Part shown: piece after piece, positions 50,441 to 59,057 of the stretch
Layout of the letters: each line of letters opens with the position of its first letter
Numbering within the stretch: the stretch's first letter is position 1
DNA from: Spirosoma panaciterrae DSM 21099
Lineage (GTDB): Bacteria > Bacteroidota > Bacteroidia > Cytophagales > Spirosomataceae
Reading direction: 5' to 3'
Length of the DNA stretch: 64,000 nt
Assembly (NCBI RefSeq): GCF_000374025.1
Contig: NZ_KB893243.1
Location: 62,001 to 126,000, forward strand
Notes under the pieces: generated by a model
The model's database searches: none
The model's input: only the letters and a program-made list of their open reading frames with translations
What the model was told of the DNA's origin: nothing
Position numbers and translations under genes: made by a program

Positions 50441-51661
50441 CTATAGATCAAAGGATGTTGAGGGGTCGATTGATCGGGTTCGTTCGAGCCTGAAAACTTC
50501 TCTCAGAATACTTTCTTCTACCTCATCGAATTCTTTATTGCGTCGTTTGAATGCTTCTGCAGCTACCTGAAGGGCCTTCTCAAGTCGATAGGTTGTAAAG
50601 CCATTGATGGCACCCCCCCAGGAGAATGAAGCCAGATATTTTGGAGGTAGCCCACTCCCAAATACATTTACGTTAACGCCCACCACAGTTCCTGTATTAA
50701 ACATGGTACCGATACCGGCTTTGGTGAAATCGCCCATCATGAGCCCACAGAACTGCCGGCCGGTATCGACCAGACCATTGGTCGAGTAACTATGCAACTT
50801 AACGGTTGTATAGTCGTTTTTGAGGTTCGATGTATTGGTACCCGCCCCCAGATTACACCATTCACCAACAACCGAATCGCCCAGATAACCTTCATGGCCT
50901 TTGCCGCTATTGCCAAACAAGATCGAATTACCTATTTCGCCCCCTACCTTGCAGTAAGGGCCAGCACTGGTGTTCTTACGCATTTTACTATTGTAATGCA
51001 CCATCGTGCCTTCGCCAAAGGCGCAGGGGCCAATCAGAATACTTCCTTCGCTAATGATGGCATTCCGGCCAATATATATAGGACCATCTTCGGCATTTAA
51101 GGTAGCGGCCCGTATGACGGCACCCTCTTCAATAAATACGTTTTCGGGGGCATAGCAATGGGTAAAGGGATCGGTGATCGGCTGTGATTTTCGTCCAGCA
51201 GTCAGAAGGGCAAAGTCGACACTTATTTGATTCCCATTGGCCGCAATAAGGCTCCATAGGTAGCGCATGGTTGGCACATGTTCATCAAAAACGGTGGTCT
51301 GCTGCACCAGATTGGTCAGGCTGTCATGAAACGATAGGGTCTGATCTGTACGTAAAGCCAGTACTAACCCGTCAGAGGCTACCAGACTCTCACCCATTGC
51401 CAACTGTTTGACAGCGTTCGTCAGCGCATCGGTAGGGCATATGGCTCCGTTGATGTATACATTATCAGAACCGGAAACGGACGGGTATTTCGTTTGAAGG
51501 TAAGGTTCTGTCAGAAAAGAAGCAGTAGCCGATAAACGGCTTGCCCATTTCTCGGCTATCGTCAGAATACCAACACGGATGTCGGCTACCGGCCGGGTGA
51601 ATGTGAAAGGTAGCAGGGCGGTTCGGATAACCGGATCGTCGAATAAAATGAGGTTTGGCAT
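50441..51661 (-). CDS. GlmU-like sugar nucleotidyltransferase/acyltransferase
   Basis: 406 aa from the ATG at 51661, whose product begins 'MPNLILFDDPVIRTALLPFT'; an upstream start at 51688 adds nine residues. The N-terminal part is a degenerate nucleotidyltransferase domain of the TIGR03991 type. The C-terminal part has left-handed beta-helix (hexapeptide) repeats: 'IYIGRNAIISEGSILIG', 'PCAFGEGTMVHYNSKM', 'VGEWCNLGAGTNTSNLKND'. Likely makes an activated amino sugar in the cytoplasm, in parallel with or in place of GlmU. Divergent from the next gene. Confidence 0.88.
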   Translation of the reverse strand: MPNLILFDDPVIRTALLPFTFTRPVADIRVGILTIAEKWASRLSATASFLTEPYLQTKYPSVSGSDNVYINGAICPTDALTNAVKQLAMGESLVASDGLVLALRTDQTLSFHDSLTNLVQQTTVFDEHVPTMRYLWSLIAANGNQISVDFALLTAGRKSQPITDPFTHCYAPENVFIEEGAVIRAATLNAEDGPIYIGRNAIISEGSILIGPCAFGEGTMVHYNSKMRKNTSAGPYCKVGGEIGNSILFGNSGKGHEGYLGDSVVGEWCNLGAGTNTSNLKNDYTTVKLHSYSTNGLVDTGRQFCGLMMGDFTKAGIGTMFNTGTVVGVNVNVFGSGLPPKYLASFSWGGAINGFTTYRLEKALQVAAEAFKRRNKEFDEVEESILREVFRLERTRSIDPSTSFDL

Positions 51662-51745
51662 TGAGTAGTTCACTGAATAAGTGGACAAATATCTAACCTT
51701 AATCTGGAAAAAGAGAACACATGAAACAGTACTTTTACCAAAACT

Positions 51746-52801
51746 ATGGCTGCCCTTTCAATCGATTTTATTATCCGGCATATCGCCAGTTTGCAGGGTG
51801 CTGATGGCCTGTTTCCTGCCATTCGCCGGAATGATCAACTAGGCTATCGTCGACCGGATACGAATGTGTTTTTTACGACCATTACGATTTTTACGCTGCA
51901 AAACCTGCGACAGAGGGTGTCACTCGCGAGCCAGCAACTGATCGACCAGATGGCCGAGCGAGCGCAACTGGCTTATCCGCTTTTTCGCAATAAGGACGGA
52001 CTCAATACGTACAATTTCTGGCCAACGCGCCCTTCCCGGCATTTTCCGAATGGCTACCTGTTTCGTCGGTTTGAGCACTTTCGGATTCCCGATGATATCG
52101 ATGATACAGCCATGGTTTTCCTGACCACAAAGCCGTCAACTGCCGATGCGCACTGGTTGAAAGATAAGCTGAGTCAACATGCCAATGGTACTCATCACCA
52201 TCAGATTCGGAATACCTACCCCGATTATCGGCATTTACGGGCTTATTCAACCTGGTTTGGTAAAAACATGGGTGTCGATTTCGATGCCTGTGCCTTAACG
52301 AACATGCTCTATTGCATCTATCACTATAACCTGCCACGCAATCAGCATGATACGGATTCTCTGTACTACCTGCGATCCATTGTTGAAACAGGACGCTATA
52401 AGTCAGAACCGTTTCAGTGTGCCCCTCACTACGCTCGCACGTCGCTGATTATCTATCACATAGCTCGGCTGATGGCCGCCTTTGATATGTCCGAACTGGC
52501 TTCTGTTCGTGAACAACTGATTAAGGATGCTTATCAGGAATTAAAAAAGGCCCGCAATAAGGTTGAACAGTGTATGCTGGCTACGTCCTTGCAACGGCTG
52601 GGCGAAGCACCGCCCGCTGTAGCATGGGAGGGTATCGAAACCGATGTCAAAACATTCCACTTTTTCATTGCTGGTTTACTGACTGCTTACGAACAACCCT
52701 GGCTTCGTCGGTTTGCGCATCGACCCGTTGTTCAGATGCGCTGGCACTGCGAAGCCCATAGCTGGGCGCTGGTAGGGGAGTATTTAATTTTGAATGACTG
52801 A
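51746..52801 (+). CDS. Protein with class II terpene cyclase DxDD motif
   Basis: 351 aa; I know no named family for the whole protein. Residues 115-122 read 'PDDIDDTA', close to 'PDVDDTA' of squalene-hopene cyclase, where the DxDD aspartates protonate the substrate. The start 'IIRHIASLQGADGLFPAIRR' looks like an alpha/alpha-barrel repeat, but the classical QW motifs are not clear. The length fits a single barrel, about half of a hopene cyclase. It has no signal peptide or membrane span. It may be a compact terpenoid cyclase or a relative with another role. Divergent from the GlmU-like gene. Confidence 0.7.
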   Translation: MAALSIDFIIRHIASLQGADGLFPAIRRNDQLGYRRPDTNVFFTTITIFTLQNLRQRVSLASQQLIDQMAERAQLAYPLFRNKDGLNTYNFWPTRPSRHFPNGYLFRRFEHFRIPDDIDDTAMVFLTTKPSTADAHWLKDKLSQHANGTHHHQIRNTYPDYRHLRAYSTWFGKNMGVDFDACALTNMLYCIYHYNLPRNQHDTDSLYYLRSIVETGRYKSEPFQCAPHYARTSLIIYHIARLMAAFDMSELASVREQLIKDAYQELKKARNKVEQCMLATSLQRLGEAPPAVAWEGIETDVKTFHFFIAGLLTAYEQPWLRRFAHRPVVQMRWHCEAHSWALVGEYLILND

Positions 52802-52839
52802 ATAGGAAGTACCTTCACCCGTCAATTCAATCATTCAAT

Positions 52840-52860
52840 TAGTCGAAAGTACAACGACTA
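52840..52860. terminator. Hairpin between convergent genes
   Basis: TAGTCG, loop AAAGTACAA, CGACTA: a perfect 6-bp stem between the DxDD protein gene and the ChaN-like gene. No clear T run. Confidence 0.35.
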
Positions 52861-52876
52861 GTATGGACCAAAACGA

Positions 52877-53785
52877 TCAATACGTCTTGGTCATGTCGAC
52901 AGGTATCGTGATCAGGAAATCGGCCAGATCCCGATTTTCGCTACCTGGCTTCTCAATATCGAGTAGTTCGACGGAGGAAATGGTCAGGATTTTCAGATCG
53001 GGTTGCTGTTGGCGCAGATACCAGACAATTCCTTCGAAGTTTTTGGAATGGTAGTCGCCATTAAAGTGTAGGAAGGTTTGTCCGGCTTTACGATTTTGCA
53101 AAATGAAATAGGCCATCGTAGCGTCTTTGATAGCCTGGGCGCGGGCAAAATTGGCGGCCATATCACTAGGCGCTTTGCTGCTGGTCGTTGATTGGGGGTT
53201 GGTCACGCTACTGTGCGAAGCATTGCCCATCATATCAATCATGGCTTTATAGCCGGGCAACGTGAGATCGACGGTCAACGGCAAGGGGGCTAGCTGATGT
53301 TTGGCGTCGGCCGAAAGCGTATCGAGCGCCGATAATCCCTGGCGCGATACCAGTCGGGCATACACGCGGGGTACATTGGTGGCAACGAATGGAATATGCT
53401 GCTCGCGGGCAAAATCAGTGATTGGCTTGTAGTCTGTAGTGAAATTAGGCCAGAGCCGGGCTTGGGTAGCTAGCTCTTTGGCCGTTGTTTTAGCCTGAAC
53501 GTAATCGCTGAGCGCCGTTTGATTATCGGTTTCAAACATTTCTGCACCGAGTACCAGATTGCCTTTTTTAGTCGCCTGTAAATCTTTGGTGAGTTGAAGT
53601 TCGAGCCAGTGGCAGATCGGGTTATTGTGTAATTCGCCAAACAGGACGACATCGGCCTCGGCTGCCTGACGCACAAGCTTAGGGTAGGTTGTGGTTTTCA
53701 GAGCTGAGGTATAGAGACGGTAGGCTGGCTTGTCGGGCCGAAACGAGAACGCTAGCAGGCAAAGAAGTAATAAAGTCAGTCGCAT
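52877..53785 (-). CDS. ChaN-like (haem-binding uptake/Tiki superfamily) protein
   Basis: 302 aa with a signal peptide ending near 'LAFSFRPDKPA'. The family signature 'ADVVLFGELHNNPICHWLEL' is at about 44-63 and 'TFLHFNGDYHSKNFEGIVWY' near 240. ChaN of Campylobacter binds haem at the outer membrane; the wider superfamily includes metal-dependent proteases (Tiki). Both GELH and HFNGDYH His residues are kept. No haem transport genes are adjacent, so the role is open. Confidence 0.88.
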   Translation of the reverse strand: MRLTLLLLCLLAFSFRPDKPAYRLYTSALKTTTYPKLVRQAAEADVVLFGELHNNPICHWLELQLTKDLQATKKGNLVLGAEMFETDNQTALSDYVQAKTTAKELATQARLWPNFTTDYKPITDFAREQHIPFVATNVPRVYARLVSRQGLSALDTLSADAKHQLAPLPLTVDLTLPGYKAMIDMMGNASHSSVTNPQSTTSSKAPSDMAANFARAQAIKDATMAYFILQNRKAGQTFLHFNGDYHSKNFEGIVWYLRQQQPDLKILTISSVELLDIEKPGSENRDLADFLITIPVDMTKTY

Positions 53786-53936
53786 TTGCGGTACAGTGAG
53801 GTTTTCTTACTAAAAATTCTGCAATTTTCAGAAAAATCGCAACCAATGGCTATTCAGTAACCAATTGGAGAAACAATTCGTTACCTGACAAACCTCCTCA
53901 AATTGTGATTAAGCGTAGTCCTCAACGCCAATCTAT

Positions 53937-55349
53937 ATGACACTTTTAGAAAGCCTTCGCCAGTTTCCAGCGTTCGAATCGGTGCCTGATGAGCAGCTTC
54001 AGTGGGTCATTGAACGTGCTGAAGTTGTACAGTTTTCGGAAGAAACGGTTCTGTACAAACCGGGTGAGCCGGTTGAGTTTTTGATTTTACTGCTCGAAGG
54101 GCGGATTCGGGTCGAAACAGCAGCCAATGGCGCGGGCGATGAACTGATTGTTTACGAGCCGCATGCCATTCTTGGGGTGTTACCCTTTTCGCGTATGAAA
54201 AGCATCCCGAACCGATTGATTTCGGACAAAGGGTCGCGCATTCTTCAGCTTCATCGCGATCATCTTCAGGCATTGATTCGGGCCTGCTATGAACTTACAG
54301 AGGTGTTGGTTCATCAGATGACCACACGAGTTCGGGATTTTACCAAACTGACTCAGCAGAATGAGAAAATGGCTTCATTGGGTCGGTTATCGGCAGGACT
54401 GGCTCATGAACTCAATAACCCGGTGGCGGCTGTGGTACGGTCGGCCGAAACGCTGAAGGCTCACCTGCGCGCAACTCCTGAAGCGTTCAAAACGGTCATG
54501 GATCTCAGGCTGACCAACGAGCAGGTCGATTCCGTCAACACGGTTTTTTTCGGTAAACTGGATGCTTGCCTGGCCAAAGGGGCGTCTGCACCGCTAACCT
54601 TACTGGAGCGCAGCAGCCTCGAAGATGAACTCACCGACTGGCTCGACGATCATGGTGTTGACGATTCGCTGGATCTGGCTGGGCCACTGGTCGAGTACTG
54701 CTTTTCGGTAGAAGATCTGGATTGGATTCTGGAAAAAATTGGGGAGGCCAATCTGGGTGGTGTTGTTAACTGGTTAGTCAATAATCTGGTTACTGAAAAT
54801 CTGGTATTCGACATCAGCGAAGCATCCCGACGCATTTCTACGCTGGTAGGCTCCATAAAAAATTATACCCATATGGATCGTGGGGTAGGTAAAGAAGCGA
54901 TTCAACTGGCCGAAGGGATTCGCAACACGCTTACGCTTCTGAATCATAAGGTGAAAAGCAAACATATTACCGTCAATCTCAACCTGCCCAACGACCTGCC
55001 CGCTGTTTGCGGCTGGCCGGGAGAATTGAATCAGGTCTGGACCAATCTGATCGACAATGCCATCGATGCATTACCCGATGGTGGCCAGATCGAGATCGTC
55101 AGTCAGCCCGACCATCAGGCAAGCGGCTTTGACTTCGTGCTCACCAAAGTTATCGATAACGGCAGTGGGATTCCGGCCGATATTCAGGATAAAATATTCG
55201 AACCTTTTTTTACAACCAAAGAAATTGGCAAAGGCACTGGGCTTGGGCTGGATATTGTACAGGGTATTGTGAAGCATCATAATGGCTCCATTAAAGTCCA
55301 GTCGGCGCCGGGTCGGACCGAGTTTAGTGTCTGCCTGCCTGTTCAATGA
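53937..55349 (+). CDS. cNMP-binding-domain sensor histidine kinase
   Basis: 470 aa, soluble. Residues about 8-125 are a cyclic-nucleotide-binding-like domain ('VVQFSEETVLYKPGEPVEFL'); next comes HisKA with phosphoacceptor His in 'LGRLSAGLAHELNNPVAAVV' (about 150-170), a long middle region, and a HATPase domain with N-box 'NLIDNAIDAL' near 364 and 'FEPFFTTKEIGKGTGLGLDI' near 420. No membrane span. It is followed by a receiver-flavoprotein gene and a UBP-type zinc finger gene on the same strand, so its phosphate probably goes to that receiver (inference). Confidence 0.92.
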   Translation: MTLLESLRQFPAFESVPDEQLQWVIERAEVVQFSEETVLYKPGEPVEFLILLLEGRIRVETAANGAGDELIVYEPHAILGVLPFSRMKSIPNRLISDKGSRILQLHRDHLQALIRACYELTEVLVHQMTTRVRDFTKLTQQNEKMASLGRLSAGLAHELNNPVAAVVRSAETLKAHLRATPEAFKTVMDLRLTNEQVDSVNTVFFGKLDACLAKGASAPLTLLERSSLEDELTDWLDDHGVDDSLDLAGPLVEYCFSVEDLDWILEKIGEANLGGVVNWLVNNLVTENLVFDISEASRRISTLVGSIKNYTHMDRGVGKEAIQLAEGIRNTLTLLNHKVKSKHITVNLNLPNDLPAVCGWPGELNQVWTNLIDNAIDALPDGGQIEIVSQPDHQASGFDFVLTKVIDNGSGIPADIQDKIFEPFFTTKEIGKGTGLGLDIVQGIVKHHNGSIKVQSAPGRTEFSVCLPVQ

Positions 55350-55437
55350 GCGAAAGAGTGAAAGAATGAAAGAGTGAAAAGCCGCCGGATGGTATCACTC
55401 TTTCATTCTTTCACTCTTTCACTCTTTAAAATCGCTC
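55348..55437. repeat. Fold-back of GAAAGAGT repeats in the kinase-flavoprotein gap
   Basis: Left arm 55352-55377 and right arm 55395-55420 are perfect complements over 26 bases, built from AGTGAAAG-type 8-base units. GAGCGA (55348-55353) can also pair with TCGCTC (55432-55437). The kinase stop codon touches the left arm. It fills the 96-base gap inside the putative three-gene unit. The same unit is found at 47638-47722. Confidence 0.88.
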
Positions 55438-55445
55438 TTTAACCC

Positions 55446-57110
55446 ATGAAACTACCCATTATTTTCTCCATCGACGACGACCAGCAGGTATTGCAGGCTA
55501 TCCAGTATGATTTGCGGAAACAGTATCGAAAAAAATACCGTATCCTTTCGACCATTTCGGCTCGCGAAGCCCTGGAATCATTGCCCGACCTGAAGAAAAA
55601 AGGCGAAGAGGTAGCCCTGTTTTTATCGGATCAACGCATGCCCGATATGACCGGGGTCGAATTTCTGGCTCAGGCTCGTTCCCTGTTCCCCAATGCCAAG
55701 CGGGTGTTGCTCACGGCCTATTCCGACATTGAAGCTGCCATCCGGGCTATTAACGAAGTGCAACTGGATTATTACATTGCCAAACCCTGGGACCCACCTG
55801 AAGAAAAGCTATACCCGGTTCTGGACGACCTGCTGGAGGACTGGCAGTCGGATTATCGACCGGCTTTCGAGGGACTCAAACTGGTTGGTTACCAGTTTTC
55901 ACCCCGTTCGCACGAGTTAAAGGATTTTCTGGCCGGGAATCTGTTCCCTTATCAATGGCTCGATATTGAAGCCGATACGCAGGCGCAGGAATTGCTTGAT
56001 TTACACAGCTTGAGCCGTGATCAACTCCCTGTTATAGTCATGGAAGATGGAACCGCACTGGCGCGGCCTTCCTTGAGTGATGTGGGCGAAAAGCTAGGCT
56101 TAAAGCCCAAGGCTTCGCAGAGCTTATACGATCTGGCGATTATTGGCGCTGGTCCGGCTGGCCTGGCGGCTGCTGTGTATGGCGGTTCGGAGGGCTTGCG
56201 TACCATTCTGATCGACAAACGGGCACCGGGTGGGCAGGCCGGAACCAGTTCCCGAATTGAAAATTACCTTGGTTTTCCAAACGGTCTGAGTGGAGCCGAT
56301 CTAACCCGACGGGCCATTAGTCAGGCACAGCGGTTTGGAGTTGAGTTTCTGGCTCCGCAGGAAGTCGTTTCCATCCGGTCGCAGGGCGAGCAGTACAAGC
56401 ATATCAAAATGGCGGATGGGAGTGAGGTGGTAGCACGCGCTATTCTACTGAGTACGGGTGTGGCCTATCATAAACTGGACAATGAAAGCCTGGATAAATT
56501 CACCGGGGCTGGGGTATATTATGGGGCAGCCACTACCGAAGCCTACGCCTTCCGGGGGAAGCCTGTTTACATTGTGGGAGGAGGTAATTCGGCAGGGCAG
56601 GGGGCCATGTATCTATCCCGTACGGCTTCGGAAGTCGTCATCTGCATTCGTCGACCGGATTTGTCCGAAACGATGTCGCAATACCTCATCGACCAGATTG
56701 CCAATACGCCCAATATTAAGGTGATGGGTTGCACAGAAGTGATCGAAGGGTTAGGGAACGAGCAACTGGAATGTCTGGTCCTGGAAAACATGGACACAAA
56801 AGAGCGGACAACCGTACCGGCGGCCGGACTATTTATCTTTATCGGTACGAAACCCTTTACCGACTGGATCGAAATGAATATCATCAAAGACGATAAAGGC
56901 TTTATTGCTACCGGGCGTGATCTGGCCCGCTATGCCGATTTCAAAAAGGTCTGGAAACACGATCGGGAGCCGTATGTACTAGAAACCTGTAGTGCGGGCA
57001 TCTTTGCGGCTGGCGATGTACGGTCGGGTGCCATGAACCGGGTCGCATCGGCTGTTGGTGAAGGGGCCATGGCCGTTAGCTTCGTCCATAAATACCTGGC
57101 AGAAAACTAA
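55446..57110 (+). CDS. Receiver-flavoprotein fusion (thioredoxin reductase-like, cysteines lost)
   Basis: 554 aa. A response-regulator receiver (1-130) has phosphoacceptor Asp62 in 'LSDQRMPD' and Lys113 in 'IAKPW'. A glutaredoxin-like region (about 146-220) begins 'VGYQFSPRSHELKDFLAGN', where the usual CxxC is missing. The FAD/NADPH-binding part has 'IIGAGPAGLAAAVYGGSEG' (233), 'GQAGTSSRIENYLGFPNGLS' and 'VYIVGGGNSAGQGAMYL' (374). In thioredoxin reductase a CATC motif should lie at 361-364; here it is AATT. So the protein keeps the cofactor sites but cannot carry out the usual disulfide exchange. It is likely a redox-sensing output of the kinase (inference). Confidence 0.9.
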   Translation: MKLPIIFSIDDDQQVLQAIQYDLRKQYRKKYRILSTISAREALESLPDLKKKGEEVALFLSDQRMPDMTGVEFLAQARSLFPNAKRVLLTAYSDIEAAIRAINEVQLDYYIAKPWDPPEEKLYPVLDDLLEDWQSDYRPAFEGLKLVGYQFSPRSHELKDFLAGNLFPYQWLDIEADTQAQELLDLHSLSRDQLPVIVMEDGTALARPSLSDVGEKLGLKPKASQSLYDLAIIGAGPAGLAAAVYGGSEGLRTILIDKRAPGGQAGTSSRIENYLGFPNGLSGADLTRRAISQAQRFGVEFLAPQEVVSIRSQGEQYKHIKMADGSEVVARAILLSTGVAYHKLDNESLDKFTGAGVYYGAATTEAYAFRGKPVYIVGGGNSAGQGAMYLSRTASEVVICIRRPDLSETMSQYLIDQIANTPNIKVMGCTEVIEGLGNEQLECLVLENMDTKERTTVPAAGLFIFIGTKPFTDWIEMNIIKDDKGFIATGRDLARYADFKKVWKHDREPYVLETCSAGIFAAGDVRSGAMNRVASAVGEGAMAVSFVHKYLAEN

Positions 57111-57124
57111 AGGATGAAAACTAA

Positions 57125-57174
57125 AGGATGTATGATGTATGATGTATAAATAGATAATACACCATACATCCTTC
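57125..57174. repeat. Fold-back of ATGATGTAT repeats
   Basis: Arms 57125-57144 and 57155-57174 match at 18 of 20 positions around a 10-base loop. The left arm is itself a run of ATGATGTAT. It lies in the 73-base gap between the flavoprotein and zinc-finger genes. Confidence 0.75.
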
Positions 57175-57183
57175 ATAAACTCT

Positions 57184-57456
57184 ATGCTTAAACAAACCAT
57201 TTGCAATCACATTGTGTCGCTGACCGAAGTGCGCACTCCGCAGGCGTATGTTTGTGAAGAGTGTGTCAAAACGGGGAGTTCATGGGTCCATTTGCGCACC
57301 TGCCAGACCTGCGGGATTACGCTTTGCTGCGATTCGTCGCCAAACAAACACGCTACCAAACACTTTCATCGGACAGGGCATCCGGTTGTTGCATCGGCAG
57401 AGCCTGGTGAGCGATGGTTGTGGTGCTACGTCGATGAGCAAATGGTTTCCTACTAA
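57184..57456 (+). CDS. Small UBP-type zinc finger protein
   Basis: 90 aa. Cysteines and histidines follow the zf-UBP order: Cys7 and His9 ('ICNHIVSL'), 'VCEECVKTG', 'RTCQTCGITLCCDSS', 'NKHATKHFHRTGHPVV'. In eukaryotes the domain binds free ubiquitin C-termini; bacterial stand-alone forms have no known ligand, and bacteria lack ubiquitin. Third gene of the kinase-flavoprotein set, 73 bases downstream, so it is probably a component of that system (inference). Confidence 0.88.
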   Translation: MLKQTICNHIVSLTEVRTPQAYVCEECVKTGSSWVHLRTCQTCGITLCCDSSPNKHATKHFHRTGHPVVASAEPGERWLWCYVDEQMVSY

Positions 57457-57458
57457 AA

Positions 57459-57488
57459 ACGAAACGAGGACGTTCGCCCTCGTTTCGT
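57459..57488. terminator. Terminator between convergent genes
   Basis: ACGAAACGAGG, loop ACGTTCGC, CCTCGTTTCGT: a perfect 11-bp stem. On the minus strand it is followed by TTTTT, so it mainly ends the SusC/SusD transcript. Confidence 0.85.
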
Positions 57489-57495
57489 CATGTAC

Positions 57496-59028
57496 TTACT
57501 GTTTGTCCCACCAAACACGGGTGTCCAGATTATCGGGCCCTTGGCGGTTGATCGCTTCGGTTAGCTTCGCGAGGTTTACCGAGGCTTCAGAGTCAGGATA
57601 CGACAGGCGATTAATAAAGCTTCCTTTGATTTCCTTACCCGGATACGGATTTGGAGTCAAGGCTGGGTAACCACTCCGCCGGAAATTGGCAAAAGCCTCA
57701 GGGCCATTCAGCAGTGAAGCAACCCAATACTGGGTATTGATCAATTCCAGCCCTTTAGCCGCTACGTAGGGATTCTGTTGCAGATAAGCCGTTATGGCAG
57801 CCGTAGGCACCAGCGAAGTGGCATCGTAATCCCCTAACTGGATCATGTGCGCCGTTACACCCGCATTGTAATAATCAGCCGCATTGCCCGTTGTCCAGCC
57901 CCGTTGAGCGGCTTCGGCTAGCAGAAGCTGGGTTTGGGCATACGTCACCAGGTAGCAGGGCGCATCGAATTTGCCCATTCGTGTGCGGTCTAGCTGCGAA
58001 TAATCGTAAAAACTCGCCAGGCCATCGGCCGTAACCCGCGCTGGAATTGTACCGTTATCATAGCCCATGGGCATTCCGATCTGAACGGCTGGATCTTTAC
58101 TTGCCCGAGCGGCTGTTTGCTCCGGCCCGCTTTTAGCGCCAACGTACCGAACAGCTATCGACGTCAGCCGTGGATCGGAGGTCGATTTGAGGTAGTCGAC
58201 AAAATTCTTGGTCAGGTAAAAGTTCGCTGCTTCCGTAGAGGTCAGCGTATTACCAACACCATTCTTATAGTTCGCGTCATTCTTAACGACCGCATTGTCG
58301 GCATTCGATTGCATCAGGCCACCGGCTACCGCCTTCTGAACGGTCGATTGGGCCAGCGTTGGGTTCACTTTTGACAGACGCATACCCACCCGCAATAAGG
58401 TCGAATAGCCAAATCGCTTCCATTTGGTAATGTTACCCGCATACATCACATCGCCCGTTTCAATCGTTTTCGAGGCATCGAGTGCAGCCGAGGCTTCCGT
58501 CAACTCCTTAATAAGGTCATTGTAAATGCTTTCCTGCGTGTCGTATTTGGGCGTCGTGTTTTGTGACAGATAGCCCAGCCCGGCTTCGGTATAGGGGATG
58601 TCGCCATAGGTATCGGTAAGCACCATGAACGAATACGCTTTCCAGATACGAACCATGTTGTAGAGATTGGTTCGGTTGGCATCCGATTTGGTCTGAGTCA
58701 GTACGTCGATCAGATACCGGATGTTGTTCTGGTAATACTGCCGCCAAAGACCACCGTTGTTGCCCGTGGGCCCTCGGTTGTCGATGTTGAAGTTTCCGCC
58801 CGAGTTAATCCCGGAGTTGGGCGTGAAAATTTGCTGGACGATACCTTCTTCGAAGATCAACGTCGACCCCGGAAACGACGTATTGATGATGGCGTTATTG
58901 AAGGTAAATACCGGATTGAGCGACGTAGCGGCCGTTGGGTTGATGTTCAACTGATCGAACCCTTTATCGCAACTGCTCAGACCAACCAATAGAGCGATCA
59001 GCGGTGTATAGAGAAATTTCTTTTTCAT
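57496..59028 (-). CDS. SusD/RagB-like outer-membrane lipoprotein
   Basis: 510 aa. Signal and lipobox 'LLVGLSSCDKGFDQLNINP' predict a lipoprotein anchored at the cell surface. The body has the helical TPR-like SusD_2 layout ('WRQYYQNNIRYLIDVLTQTK', 'LLRVGMRLSKVNPTLAQSTV', 'GNAADYYNAGVTAHMIQLGD'). It captures a nutrient, usually a glycan or peptide, and hands it to the SusC transporter encoded just upstream. No hydrolase gene is linked, so the nutrient is unknown. Confidence 0.95.
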   Translation of the reverse strand: MKKKFLYTPLIALLVGLSSCDKGFDQLNINPTAATSLNPVFTFNNAIINTSFPGSTLIFEEGIVQQIFTPNSGINSGGNFNIDNRGPTGNNGGLWRQYYQNNIRYLIDVLTQTKSDANRTNLYNMVRIWKAYSFMVLTDTYGDIPYTEAGLGYLSQNTTPKYDTQESIYNDLIKELTEASAALDASKTIETGDVMYAGNITKWKRFGYSTLLRVGMRLSKVNPTLAQSTVQKAVAGGLMQSNADNAVVKNDANYKNGVGNTLTSTEAANFYLTKNFVDYLKSTSDPRLTSIAVRYVGAKSGPEQTAARASKDPAVQIGMPMGYDNGTIPARVTADGLASFYDYSQLDRTRMGKFDAPCYLVTYAQTQLLLAEAAQRGWTTGNAADYYNAGVTAHMIQLGDYDATSLVPTAAITAYLQQNPYVAAKGLELINTQYWVASLLNGPEAFANFRRSGYPALTPNPYPGKEIKGSFINRLSYPDSEASVNLAKLTEAINRQGPDNLDTRVWWDKQ

Positions 59029-59057
59029 TGTTTTAACAGGATTTAGCCTCCTTAGGG

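Noticed and set aside
55348..55437. Possible CRISPR-like array in the GAAAGAGT repeats
   Set aside because: Units are 8 bases with no spacers and the two sides are inverted; there are no cas genes in the window.
55446..57110. Calling the fusion protein a thioredoxin-disulfide reductase
   Set aside because: The CATC motif position reads AATT, so the named reaction is not supported.
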